Assembly: GCA_963920765.1 (NCBI GenBank)
Contig: OY987251.1
Location: 15,007,219 to 15,071,218 of the forward strand
Origin: Ulota crispa
Taxonomy: Eukaryota > Streptophyta > Bryopsida > Orthotrichales > Orthotrichaceae
Reading direction: 5' to 3'
DNA: 64,000 bases
The translations under genes and the position numbers were made by a program. This document shows positions 35,622 to 52,820 of this stretch, in pieces. Every line of letters starts with the position of its first letter. Within the stretch, counting starts at the first letter, position 1. The notes beneath the pieces are model-generated. The model saw only the letters and a list, made by a program, of their open reading frames with translations. It was not told the origin of the DNA and made no database searches.

Positions 35622-37340
35622 GACTCATGAAAACGCGTTATTCATTAAATTGAGAAAAAGAATTTCCCAAAATGTATTTTGAGAATACTAACTTTTGTAT
35701 TTGTGAGAATATTTGGTGATTTCAAATGAGTTTTTTCATAATTCTTGTAAGGGTTTCATCATTGATGTAATGTCTTGAAGAAATCATTATTATATTCACT
35801 AAATCATTTTGGAACTTTTAAAATTGCCAAATTCAGAAGTTCCACTTTGTAAGCATGTTCCCAATTTAATGATTAATGCGTTTGAACCTCTATGTGAACA
35901 AAGGAAATTCTTTGTAAGAGCATTTGTTGACATCTATGGCTTGTAAACTAATTTTCTAAGGTAAGGCAACCTAATTGTTGAAGCAACCTAATTTCACTAC
36001 TTTGTGTAGATTAATTGTCAAATTTGACTTTAAAGTCGTATGTTTTCTAAAACAACCCCTCTTTTATGCTTAATTGCTGTATTTTCTCCACCACTATAGT
36101 AGTAGAAAATTCTATCCAAAACAACAAAAAATTAATATTGTTTTTGTTGTTTTGGGCACTTGCACACACTACTTGACTAATTTAACATAATTCTGAATTT
36201 TTTTGCATATGTTCTAATGTTTCGAACACCATTGTCTAAATAATCCGAAAGATTTGAATATTTTAGAATCTTTTTTGAGATCTTTGAGAATCTTTGAGAA
36301 TTTTTTACAATCTTTTTGGAATCTTTGTGAATCTTTTTGGAATCTTTGAGAATCTTATAGAATCTCCTTAAAATATTTTTGAAATATTTTTGGAATTCAT
36401 TAAAATACTTCAAACTCTTTCATATTTTATATAAGTTTAATAACTTTTAGATTATCTTTAGGTTATTTTTGTAATATTTTTAGAATCATTTTGGATTTTG
36501 TTGAGATATTTTGAAAAATTCAAAAACAACATAGTCTTTTAAAATCTTTTAGAATCTTTTAGAATTCCATTTGTATATTGAATTTTTTTTCTTTAATTTT
36601 CACAATTTGGTGTGATTTAAATTCAATAAACTTTCAAGTGTACTAAAAACATTACCAAAACAACAAAAAATTAACAGATTTTTGTTAGTTTGGACACTTG
36701 TGGACACCATTTGACTAATTTAACAAAATTTTATATATAAAACTCAACAATTTTTTGTTTTATGTACCACAATTTCTTTATGAAAAAATATAAAAAATGC
36801 CCCTCAATTCTTCCAAAAAATCAAATACATCTCTCAAAGATTTGAATTATTGAAAATACCCTTGGCTTATAGTAAGAATATCAATTAGGCCCCTAATATT
36901 TTGGAAAATTGTAAAAAATACAATTCAACAAATTTGAATTATCAAACATATCTTTGTTTTATTTGAAATGCATTTTTTTACCTTTGTTTTTATATAAAAA
37001 TGACAATTAATCATTATGCTTGGGTTTTAAAAATACCATAAATATCCACAGTTTTCTTGTGCTTCTTTATTGCAATTTTGTTTTAAATGTTATATTGATA
37101 GAAAAAATCATTATGCAATTAATGTAATATTTTTGGCAATGATAACCCTATATGCAAAAATCCTACATAGAGCTTGAACAACTTGACTATAAGATTTGGT
37201 TTGCATTCAACTTGCCTCTGTTTTTTGTAATTCTCATTGTCATATAAGTCAAGGTTTTTTTTTTTTCATTAATTAAAAAGCGTCGAAGTGGCAATTTAAA
37301 ATGTTATAGCGGTGCTCCACTTTTCAACATTCATCCACAT
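35622..37340. repeat. AT-rich DNA with a degenerate AATCTTTGAG-type repeat
   Basis: Between about 36255 and 36370 a word of the form (G/T)AATCTTT is repeated about ten times in tandem with variation, and again near 36535-36565. It gives a false Lys/Ser-rich ORF on the minus strand. No gene. Confidence 0.6.
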
Positions 37341-37349
37341 ATTGGATAG

Positions 37350-37556
37350 AAAATATCACATTAGCACATATTACATGTCTATAATTTAGTTTTCATCCAT
37401 AAATTGGAATTCAATAAAAATTGCTCTCCCAAGTAGCCCTTGCAAAACTCTACCTCTGGGAAAAAAAACTATAAAATTTGGTGAAAATTTATAGTAGCTT
37501 GACCCTACCCAAAATCCCATTTGTCCCCAGTAGGGACAAGTGGTCTTTAGGGTTAA
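37350..37556. mobile_element. Truncated end of a TTAA element
   Basis: The last 60 bases (CCCAAAATCCCATTTGTCCC, AGTAGGGACA, GGTCTTTAGGGTTAA) match the right end of the element at 34702-35621. No opposite terminus was found, so this is probably a fragment; its left limit is approximate. Confidence 0.5.
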
Positions 37557-38087
37557 GCTAATTTCTTTGAATGTTACTTCCCTTGACTGGGGTTTAGGGT
37601 TTGCCATGAAAATTCCTCGAAGACATCTTGATCGAAAACCACTGTAAAAGTTCTTTTCCGTTCGTAGTGTATTAGTTACCAACTAACAGAGCACATGATT
37701 CCACTTATTGCAATAGAATTAAAAAGCTGACCAGTCGACACACCTACGAAACAGATACCAAGCCAGGTTCTGGAATTAGAACTGGGATTTCTCTTCGAAG
37801 AGATAACAGCTCAGATTGGTCTTGTTTTTGAAGAAAGAACTATGCATGTTTCTAAAAGGCATTGACAATCCAGAGAACGTGAGTAAAGAGAGACAGCTGA
37901 GAGGTCGCTTATATTAGTGAATAAGCCATGACGTAATGGCCGTACTTCACGATTCCTTGTAATGCATAACTTGAACATGTATTGGAACGAATGAGGGTAT
38001 CTTACTCAAATCTGTAGAATCCTCCAACCAGTATGGAAATTATCCAGCACATCAGTTGCATGGAAAAAACTTTGCAAGTGTTGGATC
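37557..38087. other. Downstream region and 3' UTR of the Tm-1-like gene
   Basis: More balanced composition, without a coding signal of its own. It probably contains the 3' UTR of the minus-strand gene ending at 38088. Confidence 0.4.
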
Positions 38088-41000
38088 TCATCCTGAAATT
38101 TGAATTGCCTTATATTGCTGCATAGTGCCAGCAATTGCTTCTTCAACTGGCAAACGCTCCATGCTTGATGCTCCATAAAATCCGTGGACTTTCTTTGTTC
38201 TTTGCAGCACGTACTCTGCTTCCTGTGGTCCTGAGATGGGCCCTGCAACAACCTCTCCAAGGTCAATATATTGGCCAAAGTGCTGACATTTTTTTCCTGT
38301 GAAGCCAGGAAGTCTTGTAGTAAAATATGCATAAGAGTCTCATACTTCTGCAGACGTCAATGTACAGCTTCAAATTGAGCTCAAAAAAACAATTGAAAGT
38401 AGAAGGAGACTCTCACCTCCATGGCAGAGTACAATAATATCTGGGTTCACTTCAGACGCTGCATCAGCAATTGACTGCACGCGCCGCACACTGTCTTCTA
38501 ATGAAACTGCCGTCTTTGCCCCAATAGAGCCAGCAGTTGTAAGACCCATATGCGCAACTACAATATCAGCTCCAGCCATTGCCATGGCATGCGCTTCTTG
38601 TGCATTAAAAGCATAGGGTGTAGTTAAAAAACCCATCTCATGCGCTTGACGAATCAATGTGACTTCCACGCTGCCAACAGCCATCCATTATAACCACTCA
38701 ATCAAAACCACTTAAGCAGATGAAGTTTCAACTTCATGGAGACACAACAAGATTTTTTTTTTTTAAACACATCTATAACGAAGGTTTGCAAATATGGACT
38801 GAAAGTAGATAACTTCAGGAATCGATCAAGATGCACTCAAAGTGAGACGATATCCTCATTATTTGTCAGGACAAGCATTGACAAGTCGGAGCTCACGACC
38901 TACAAAGTGTAGTTGAGATTACTTTTATTGAAAAAAAGACAAGGTAATTGGTCTGAGCTACACACCCATAGCCCATGCCTGTTTCTTCCAGGTTTTGCCG
39001 GAAATTCCCGTCAATAAGACCAACCGTGGGAAAGTTTTGAATTCCATCAAAGCCCAGTCGCTCAAGCTCAACCAAAAAACGATCCATGCGGCGAAAGGGG
39101 TCTGATGCACAAACTCCTGCCAGCACTGGAACTCTTTTCACCACCTTCAACCAAACACTCAATTTTAGCAACATTATTCTAATCCGTAAACCTAAAACCA
39201 GAGCTCCAAGCGAGATCCAGTTAAGCAAAAGAAACCTAGGTCAAACAGATCAATAGGATCGGTCTCTAAAATGACGAAGAGAGTACAGACATACAGGTAA
39301 AACCTCCGATGCCATATCAAGCACCACGGCATTTGCATCCTTGTAGGGCATGAGGCCAGCCAAAGATCCACGACCAGCCATCCGAAAACGTCCGGAGTTG
39401 TAGATGACTATAAGATCCGCACCCCCTTCTTCTTCAAACTTGGCAGAAATTCCAGTTCCAGCTCCAGCACCAATGATAGGTATTCCTCGAGCAATTTGAT
39501 TCTTCAGCTTTTGAAGTATGGTAGCCCGATTCTTTAAAGTCTCTAAAGGGGAGCAAAACGGACAAAATCAGCCCATCCATGCAATACACGAAAAAAAATA
39601 AGGCTGGCTTGAGATCAACAGTAATAAAACTTCCTCTCTCGGAGCATCCAAGTACATGCATAGCGAACTCAAGGTTGATTGTGCCTTGTACATGAAAGAA
39701 GAATAACTAAAAACTGCCTGCAGAAGGGCTTCAACTAGACAATTGAGGTTGCTCAAAAAACGTCACCATCACGTCGTTTGAATGCACTTAAGCACTGTGC
39801 ATTGAGAAGTCAAAGAAGAGCAGACCTGGTTTAGCTCGGGAATAATCGGTTGGTTTTCTGACAAGTTTTGGCTTTATAGTCGGGATATGCAACGCTTGAG
39901 AGCCCGATACGTCCCTTTGCTGGGATGAACCACTAGCATGGTGCAACTCCAGAAAAGCAGCTACGAGTGCCTCAGCGAACTCATGATCGTTGATATTATA
40001 TGGCAGCCTTTTCACCTGACATTGACAATAGAACGAAATACGACTCTCAGTAAACTGGTCTTGGAAACATGCTTGAGGTATAGGCATCCTCATTTCACTC
40101 TTACATCTGTCTCTTAGAGATGCTTTTCCAAATCGAGAGGCACCAACCTCCTAATAAATAAACTTTGGGTCCCAGTAACGGCTACAGATGCAATTTATGC
40201 CTAGTCATGTTGAAGAATGTAATCTTTCTACCCTATACCTGTTAACTTCCAAACAAACATGAATCTGAAAATCCCATCCAAGTACTTGAAGTTGAAAACA
40301 ACTTACTTTTCGTTCTGAATTCTGCTGAACCGACTTCTCTAGTTCCTCAAACAAAGCTCCTGTTGCTTCAGGGTTCCAAAACGCTTGGCCCTCTGCATCT
40401 AGGGCCGACACACCCTTCTCCGGCAATAACACCCGCAAAGGGGCGACAGAGTGATTCAGCTTATCTGCTATAAATTTTGCAGCTTCCCGATTCTCTTCAG
40501 GAGTTGTCCGCATCAAGGTTATCTAAAAGCCCACAGCATTTGGATCAATAACTTAGGAGGGCGTTCAATTTTCTCTTTAAACAAAATCTCTCTTCAAAAC
40601 AAGTACTTCATTCGTTATTAACATCTTTGCTCATTGATGAAACTTCTCGCACCAAACGTTATACAACTCACCAAACATTACCGCGAGCCCATAATAATTA
40701 AGATAACCTATGTATAAAAGCGTCTGCAATGGTATTCTATGCAAATGATATCACCCAAGATGCGGAATGCTTCAAGAGTCAAGTCACCTGGTCATTATGG
40801 ATGTGAAACTGACGCTTGGCAAATTGCTCGGGCACGGTAGATTTGCTACCAAAATTGACCATGTCCAAGGCGCCAACAGAGAGTACCAGAGGAACTCGTT
40901 GCTGTAAGAGAGCTTGAAATCGGTTTGGACCACAAGCCATGATACCTCCAACCACGTAATCCGCTACCTCTGTAGTTGTCACATCAATCACACCCTGTAA

Positions 41001-43264
41001 CAAACACAGGTACTATTATTTCATGGTTGCCAAGTCTTGGACAATGTAGCGGTAAACAGTATCTACAATCGAGTTGCCACTCAGAAAGAACATACACAGC
41101 GATGAATCTAGGAGAGCTTACAAATAAAGACTTGTACCTGTACAAGGCCCTGAGCAACCAAATTCTCCATGGCCCGTCCCCCTGTTCCAGTCGCATGAAA
41201 CACCAGCGTTTCATACCCGTGCTGTTCAAGCTTCGCCCTAACAGCATCTACACATGGCGTTGTCACCCCGAACATAGTGAGAGCAACAGTTGGCTTTGTC
41301 GAAACGGTTCCTTTTAGGCCAATTGCATGCTCACAAGTAGCAACCATGCCAGCTGCTGCACCAGCAGCATTAGCCAACACAAGCCGGCTCAAAGTATTGA
41401 GACCTACATTCACAAACATCCCAGAAACCACAATAAACATCAAGACGCTGTTTTTACAAAGAGGACTATAGCCACATAGCCAGAATTATCAAAAAACACA
41501 TGAGGGATAGACTAACTACTCTTTTCGGTTGTCGAACCGGGACAAAGTAATCTAGCCGTTTATAGTTGCTATTTTACAATCTCTACTTTCAGTTATACAC
41601 TAGGTGCGGAGTAACAAAATACTTGATTGAACAGTACCTGCAATATCGACAACTGAAGGAAGAAGGACAAGGTCGGAAGATTTCACGTAAGCAGCCGTAT
41701 TTCCACTGGCCACGGTAGACATCAAAAGTTTCGGAACCCCCAAAGGAAGGGCCCGGAGAGCAGGAGCGATCAGGGCAGTGCCACCAGAGCCCCCAAGGCC
41801 AATAGCACCAGCGAGCTTCCCATGGGAATGGGATTTTTTAAGAAGGTGAACAAGGGCTAAGCCCAAGGTGGCAAGCGCTTCATTACGCTCCCGTCCCAGC
41901 GATGAGATTGTTAACTCGTGGCCATCTGGATGGTTCGAGAGCACTTCCTCGTTGCTTATATTGGTATGATCCGTGCTGCTCGGCGTTTTCTGAGTAGTTG
42001 AGACATCCACTACTACCACTTGCACCTGCATTGATACTAGAATTAGTTCATGCGTTTGCCAGTACATACCCCTAGGATGCGTAACAGGTTGATTGCTACT
42101 ATCCTCTAGTCTCCCAGGTACCTATCATCGTTCAAGTCCCAGTCTTCATTCATTTCGCTACAAAAAACGGGGAGCAATATAACAAACATATTACGAACTC
42201 TGTAAATGAATCTTCGAGAAGGAATACGGTGAATATTGCACAGGCCAGAACCTACCGAATGAAGACATGGGGTAGGTCATGGCCGGTGCAATACGGACTG
42301 TGTTCCTTCGAAAAGATTCAATTTCTGTGCGTAATCCACCTCCCTCTCGGAGACTGCTAATGGCCAACCGAGTCTCGCCCGGCCTGCCTCGATATTATTA
42401 TCATGCTTTCTAATTTCCTGAGGTGCTTGAAGTGAGAATACGGCTGGTAACCGACTGCCCCTCGACCTATCACAAGGTCGATACAGGCCGGGGGGTGGAT
42501 TTCAACCTCCGAAATAATGCAAAACATATCCGTGTGATAGTCGGTAACTACAGAACAAGAAAACTGATTCCACGTGATCTTCATCGTCTTCTACGCAATT
42601 CCACCCAGTACTAATCTAACAGATGTTACAGTCCGAATCGTGAGACAAGAACCATTCAATAGACCTAACCAATGCCACCAAATTCTCGATCACTTTGATG
42701 AAAAACTTAAAGCAGAGAAACTTACATTATCAAGCACCCGCACTGACATAAACATTAGACGCAAGAAGCTTTCACCCGAACAAACCTAAAATGCGTAAAA
42801 CGTTGATTGCTACTAGTCGCGAGCCGCTATTCTCCCCATGTAGGACCTCATCTACCATCGATTCACTCAATTCCGTAAGAACACCCTGGAGAACTGTAAC
42901 AGACGCGTTACAACCTCCGAAATCATTTAAAAATGAACCGATCGGTAACAACAAATTCAAAAACTACAATCAAAATCAAGAAGGCTCATTTCACACAGTC
43001 TTCATCGATCTACCGCAATTCTCCCTGGTGCCAGTCTAACAAACAGTAGAGTCCAAGTCTTGCGTAATCGGTGGCTCAAACCAATGCCACCAAATTGTTG
43101 ACGAACCTAATCAAAGCAGAGTAGAGAAGACGCCTTACATTATCAAGTTGGAAGCGGGCAAGAGCGGACGACAGACATTCCGCCAGAAAGTGAATCTCCG
43201 GACTCTTGGTATCCAAGGTGCCAATACAGTACAAATTCTTGGCAGTACCGCCGCGTTCTGGCAT
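38088..43264 (-). CDS. Tm-1-like protein (UPF0261 / TIM-barrel signal transduction family), complete
   Basis: Tomato Tm-1 belongs to this family and blocks tobamovirus RNA replication; the wider role in plants is unknown. Exons in transcript order: 43264-43139, 42025-41638, 41403-41138, 40994-40788, 40522-40307, 40015-39826, 39542-39295, 39144-38966, 38670-38417, 38242-38088. Phases agree at all nine junctions, giving 742 aa (tomato Tm-1 is about 750). The N-terminal UPF0261 domain (about 1-400) has [43 protein letters not shown] and [15 protein letters not shown] linker with [14 protein letters not shown] follows. The C-terminal TIM-barrel domain (about 475-735) has [89 protein letters not shown] and [13 protein letters not shown]. 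Exon 1 and the last exon were placed by homology. No residue class seems lost, so it is probably functional. Confidence 0.93.
42580..43160 (-). repeat. Tandem duplication inside intron 1, carrying a copy of the exon-1 splice donor
   Basis: Bases 42583-42735 and 43000-43150 match (AATGCCACCAAATT, AAAGCAGAG, CTTACATTATCAAG). Read on the minus strand, the second match is the real exon-1 end CTTGATAAT|GTAAGG, and the first is a copy, CTTGATAAT|GTAAGT, about 415 bp further into the intron. Confidence 0.7.
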
Positions 43265-43760
43265 GGTGATCGATCACAGCCGCGGCTCGAATGAAAACGC
43301 ACGATGCTTCCCCGGCGCCAGAATGGAAACTGAAGCAATTTGCAAATGGAGCTCCTGGTACTGCGATGGGCGATGGCAACTAAATAGGCAAACCCTGGCA
43401 AAGTCCGGGACAGGGAGAAGCGGAAGAGTATGAAGCTTGGCATCAGAAAGGGGGAGGGAGAGAGATCTGGATTGAAGCGGAGAAAGCGACAGAAGCGCAA
43501 GCGAGGGCCGAGTCACGCGTGCCGGCGTCGCGCGTCTGAGTAGCGGCCAGCTCTGCCCAACGGCAACGGCGTTCGTGGATGATGGCTGATTGGCTACTGC
43601 ATGCTTGCCTGTCCAGACGGCCCTGCGGAGATACAGCATCGTCACGAATCATACCATGTGCGTATTTCATAAGCAGGGAATATTCCCGTCCAGGCAGAGG
43701 AGTCTACCGTATCATGCAGGATAACCTAAAATGTGCGCCCAAATGCACGCCTCCTAAAGT
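43265..43760 (-). promoter_or_regulatory. GC-rich 5' region of the Tm-1-like gene
   Basis: GC is clearly raised from about 43150 to 43650, upstream of the start codon, as at the other genes of the window. The overlapping ORFs on both strands here have no family similarity. No core promoter motif is convincing. Confidence 0.45.
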
Positions 43761-43986
43761 ATCATTGAAAAATGTTCGATATTTGAGTGACTAAAACTAG
43801 GGCCTAGTTTGACAATTGTATGAACTGAATGTTCACCTCCCCCCCCCTTGTATACAATATCCAAATGCCTGTTTTGAATTTTGCCTACCAATCAAATGTG
43901 CTTGGTTCTATATCAACCAAATATATGTGGAAGCAATCTCTAATCTGTTTGCTTGGTCAAGTCGTTTGAAGGGCGTTGGTTGGAGA

Positions 43987-44722
43987 TTAACCCCCGAGCG
44001 CCCAGGCCATTTTCATTAAAATCAGGGTTTTGGGAGACTTCAACTTAAATGCATCGTATTTCAGTTAATTGGACAATCCATCAAAAGTGACCTTTGAAAA
44101 TAGTAGGACATCTACTTAGAAAATAATTTGCAATTTTAGAGAACAATTGACCTTGGGAGACGGGAGATTGAAACATTTGATCAAACAACATGTGATGGCA
44201 AAATCTCAATTTTTTGCAAGTAGCTACTATTTAATGATTTTTACAAAAGTTTGTAAGTCCTAGTTTCATCTCAATTTTGGTGAGTAGCAAGATTAAATGT
44301 GTATGCATACGCTTGCAAGTTGTTGAAGATTGTGCTTCTTTTTATGTTAAGTTTTAGGGTTACAAATTGCTATTGCACAAGAAACAATGACCAGCACAAT
44401 TGGTGAGGGTTGGCACAACAAGGGTCTAAAACATACTTAAACCCTTGTCATCAAATTTCCCGCTACCACAAAGCACATGCAAGGAAGCTTGCAAGGGATA
44501 TTCCATTGTAGCTTGTAAGACATTGCTTGTCACCCAATTGAGGCTCTTGAGGCAATTGCACAACATTTGGCTTGCCTTACCATTACTACACTTGCATGGA
44601 CCACTTGAATGTCTTTCTAATTGTAATTTATAGCAAGGTCAAAAAATTAAACTCGATGCCTCAAACAAGCCTCTAAAATCATGTGAAGACACTTTTGGTC
44701 CTCTAGGGCATTCAAGAGTTAA
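43987..44722. mobile_element. TTAA element family C, copy 1 (736 bp)
   Basis: Begins TTAACCCCCGAGCGCCCAGG and ends TTTTGGTCCTCTAGGGCATT-CAAGAGTTAA. It aligns along its whole length with 55528-56290 (shared GGGTTTTGGGAGA, AGTGACCTTTGAAAAT, CACAAAGCACA, AAGGAAGCTTGCAAGGGATA). No ORF with similarity. Confidence 0.75.
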
Positions 44723-47343
44723 GGCATGAAGAAAATTTTTAAAAATCATATTCCTCCCAAAAGAAGTTAAGAAATTCAAGAACTAGTTTGTATTATTATA
44801 ATGCAAATTGACAAAAGTAATGTTAAGGATTTGGTAAAGATTCCATTTTAGTGCACGTGAAATTTGGATGGCTCCATTATGAATGTGGAAAGTGTCCTTT
44901 TTATTGCAAATCAAGAGGACACTAATATCTTCATAAAATTCAGGGATAAATCAAAGAATCAAAGAGTAAGTTTTTATAAAACAAGTACTTACTGATGAAC
45001 ACAATCAAATGTAGGCGCTTTACAAAAACAATTCCAAATTTTGGAAATGTGAAAAACTTAGCCTTTTTCAAACTTCTAGAACTTTCTATTTAGAAACATG
45101 AAAAAAAAAATGCACACTATAAAATTAGTTTTGATCTAATTTGATCCAATAAGTTTTCGATCTCAATAATAATGATTTTTTTCATACCAAACTTCTTCTA
45201 CTATGAGTAAAATCAAACATAATTGAGGACAAAACAAACCAACAGGAATTAGTAATACAAAATGGAGGGAGTTACACAAGATGGAGGGGCTTTTTAACCA
45301 AATCATTTAGATACTCCAATAGCTGCTTGATAAGTGTGTACGGTTTTTGTTATAGTAATTCTGCAACCTAGGGGTTTAGTTTGTTTTGATGAGTGGACGC
45401 TTGAAACCCTAAAAATGTTTTAAAATGCCTTGAAGTGACTTTCTTTATGTTGCTAATAGCCGTTAGATTGATTGCATGCAGATGGTTAGGCACAATGTTT
45501 ACTTGCAAAGGAGGGGAGACTTGGGGGCACCCAAGCATCAGAACAAGTAAATTTGCAACTCTTTCTCTTTGTTTGCTCTGTTTAGGGTTTCTTATTGTCC
45601 AATTCTAATTTTCAAGTTTTGGGTTGGATTTTGTTGCTTTCCTTTGTCTGACTTATTTTTAGTAAAGCATAAGACTTTGGGTTTTTACTCAAGTTTGTAG
45701 GTCTTGAAGTTTATGAACTTGAGTGAGGTTTTGGTGCAAGGTGGTGTAGAAATCAAATGTAGGGATTAAGAAGAACAAAAAGGTGCATGGTTTATGCTTA
45801 CTTGTTCCTTGCTTCTACATTTAGCTTGAGTGTTGTGCCTTTCTTTGTACAAAACATTTTCAGAAGTTAGAGGAGGTAGAGTGTGAGAGGGAGTTGTAAT
45901 TCTCATGTATTTGTTGAAAATAGAATGGATTTTACTTCCTTTGTTTCATGTCTCTATTTTGTTACTTGTTAGTTTCAATTTTTTTTAATATTCATTCTTT
46001 AGGTATGCAAGCGAAGAATCACTTTTGAATTGATAGCGTTTACTAGCATGCATTTGGAGGTAATGGATGATGAAAGAATTTAGTGCAATGTTGTTTATAT
46101 AAATCATTGATTATGATTTTTTTTGTGTTTTGGTAATAGCAACATTTGCAGAAAGCTGGCCTAGTAATTTCAGACAATTATTCAATCAATGGGTATTTTT
46201 ATTTTAGTGCGGAAGTATGAAGTTAGATATAGATTTTGTTTATATTGCCTATGATGGTATTTAGTCTTTGCACTTGTTTTTATAAAGTGTTGAGTACATT
46301 TGTATACCAAAATTTCATATTTGAAATGTTTCAAGAATAATCAAAATGTAGCACATGGATTTGTTCTACGCTTTTCTACAAAGATGTGTAAATTGGATTT
46401 GTATGTGTACATAAAAGTGAATTTCTTTTGTTTGATGTGTATGCTTGTTTACATATTTTGCAATGGATTGTACAAGATCTATTAAAGTAGTTTTGAATTT
46501 TTTCTAATGCATGGTAGTAAAAAAGAAATACCTATTACAATTGCAATGGGTATTAGAGATAATGTTAATAACTCATTAAAATATTTGATTGGCAATGGAT
46601 GACTACTAAAATGAGCAATGAAATAATACGCAAAAAGTTGTCATGGATTTGCAATGGTTTTGCAATATATTGCTATTGGTTTTGTAATGTAATACAAATA
46701 GAATTGAAATGAAAGCAAGTTTAATAGTTCTGCAATGGATTTGCAACTACTATTTGTATTAGATTTACAGTGAAATAGCAATGAAAAGTGATTGTAATGT
46801 AATTGCAACACTTATGTAATGTTTTGATGATGTTTTACAATTGGTTCATTGTTGAGTTTGCAATGTCAATATATTACAGGATTTGCAATACAATTATATA
46901 TGTTTTTTCAATGGTATTTGCAATCAATCTTTACTAAAACAATAATGAATTTGAAATTATTTTGCAACTGTAGATCAACAAATTTGCAACAGATTGAAAC
47001 AGAATAGCATGGATTCACTAGTCAACACTTATGCATTTGATTAAGAACACTTTTGCAATGCATTAGTAATATGGTGAGGTCCAAACCAAGTTCTATTCCA
47101 CAATGGATTGCAAAACCATTGCAAAAGTGTTTCTCTTCTGTTGCAATGGATGCCCTCTGTAGTAGAGCTAGTGGTCGATTGTGTGTGTGAAATAAGTGCG
47201 CATGCAAACAGCCAGCCAGCATTCGAAACCTTCCAATGTCAGCCCCACCGGAGCTCAAGTGGATTGCACACCCTCGGTCATATATCCAGTTGGAGGGGGG
47301 AGAAAATAAAACCCGCTGCAGCAGCAGAATCGAATCGATTCAG
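44723..47343. repeat. AT-rich intergenic DNA; degenerate TTTGCAATGG repeat at 46500-47120
   Basis: No gene seen in 44723-46500. From about 46500 to 47120 the words TTGCAATGGATTT, TTTGCAATGG and ATTGCAAT recur irregularly, as in an old, diverged tandem array. The last 150 bp are probably the 3' UTR of the BSK gene. Confidence 0.5.
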
Positions 47344-51105
<3,762 letters not shown>

Positions 51106-51439
51106 TCTTTCACTTTACCCCGCCAGTGCTTCAGCCAGCTTTGCCAACAGTGTCACCCTCTGACTATCCCCTTGAATATGAGAACCTCACCAACTCACAG
51201 AAGAAGCCAGCTTACCGCCAGCCATCACCTTGCTCTCTTCCAGCTCCAGCTCATTACTTCAGACTACCAAGCACCAACACCACCAAAGAAGACAAAGGAT
51301 TTGTGATATGCATAAAGTTGCAGCCTATGATGATACGACCAAGTACATACGCAGAGTTACCTCCATGCAACCTTAAGGAAACGGCATTGAAAACTTCTGG
51401 AAAAGGCAGAAGTTAGTTAGTTAGTGCATTGAGTCACTG

Positions 51440-52820
51440 AAACTAAGAGCCGTTGTAGAAAGCTGTTGACAATTCCTCCTCAAAAGCAAAGAGTTCCTCT
51501 CCGTGATAGCCCCTCCACATCATGTAGTGCTACTCCCTCTCCGACCAGTCTCGAAACCGAGAAAGGACTGATGACAGGCTCTGAACTACAAGTCTCTCAA
51601 AGTTGCTCTGCGATGTGATTATCCAACTATGGTGCAGTAGCAACTTACAGGACACACTGAGCGGCCTTTCGTACAGTTCCTGATCAAAAATAATGCTAGC
51701 TTTTGATTCCTCGGCAAGACAAGACATACTCCGCTATATGCCCTTTGTGTCAAAGTACGAATATATTCTTCTTCTTCCAAAAGCAAGATATGACATATTC
51801 CAGCCTTCTCTCGACCCCACAAACACACGTACTCGTTGTCTTTCTCTCCACCTCTTAGTGCGTTCCCTCTGCCTCAACTGGGCTGCACTTACTGGTAGAA
51901 GCACCTGAAAGGTATACGGCACCTCGCTTAAACTTAAAGTAAAGACAAGGAAGCCGAAGCGAGAAGAAGCTGCCTACCTACATAATGTTGCTGTTGATGT
52001 TGCTGGTTCTGTTGCAGTAGCTGCTGTTGTTGTTTCTGTTGTAGTTGCTGCTGTTGCTGCTGTTGCTGCTGCTGTTCTCGTTATTGTTGTTGCTGTTGTA
52101 GTGTCTGCCCGACCGGCTCTAGGTGCTGCGGTCCCATCTCCTCCATCCTGTTGCAGAAACACAGCATGCAGCCTTTCTGGGGAGCAGGACAAGCGCACAG
52201 ACCTCGGGAGAAGTGCATGCATGCAGCAGGTAAGGCAAGCAGGGAGAAGTAAACCCCGAGGAAGGAGAAGCTGAAGCAGGAAGGGCATGGAGCTCCAGGC
52301 GCTGCTGCTGCTGCAAGTTGGAATGACGAAAGTACTGGAGCAACGAAGCTGCCTGACACTCTACACTACCCTCCACACGTGCAAGCTCAGAGCACATCAG
52401 ACACCATCCAGGCGCCCCTCCTGCTGCTGAAACAACCCTAACCATGAGCGCCACGAATTACAGTACTCCCTCGCCTTGCATCCATGGTTCCATGCATCGA
52501 TCGAACAATCCAACAATCCTACAAGCAAACAAAGCAACTAAAATACATGTCCCACTCCGGATGTGCCGTGCCCTCGTCGTCCCACGCGAAGAGTGAAGTT
52601 CAACATGCAAGAGATGGCGGGCGGGACGATGCAAAACCTCGTGAGCAAGCGAGGATGCAAATCCCAGCCGAAGATTCCAGATTTCCTCATCACGCTGCTG
52701 CTGCTGCTGCTTTCTTTTTGTAACATACCAATCATGGGATTGCCCTGGGACCTCCCTCCACTGTTGCCGCCATGGCTGCTTGTTGACCGTTTGTCAGCCA
52801 ATCTACACTATGGGTAATCC
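51440..52820 (-). other. CAG-rich region, possibly an unrecognised Gln-rich gene or leader
   Basis: Read on the minus strand, 51985-52110 is a run of CAG/CAA codons (about 25 Gln) broken by one in-frame TAA. Just downstream, a 73-bp segment (51925-51853) bounded by a CAG acceptor and a CGA|GTACGT donor would encode VLLPVSAAQLRQRERTKRW and a few more residues. A small bounded segment (ELYERPLSVS) follows near 51680. Frames can be joined on paper, but no known domain appears. It could be a broken or mis-spliced Gln-rich gene, or a non-coding leader. Other ORFs in 52120-52800 look like GC-driven shadows. Confidence 0.3.

Noticed and set aside
36177..36413. Lys/Ser-rich ORF on the minus strand
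   Set aside because: It is a translation of the degenerate AATCTTTGAG tandem repeat.
42357..43039. Small ORFs inside intron 1 of the Tm-1-like gene
   Set aside because: They fall between two exons that join in phase with family continuity and show no domain.
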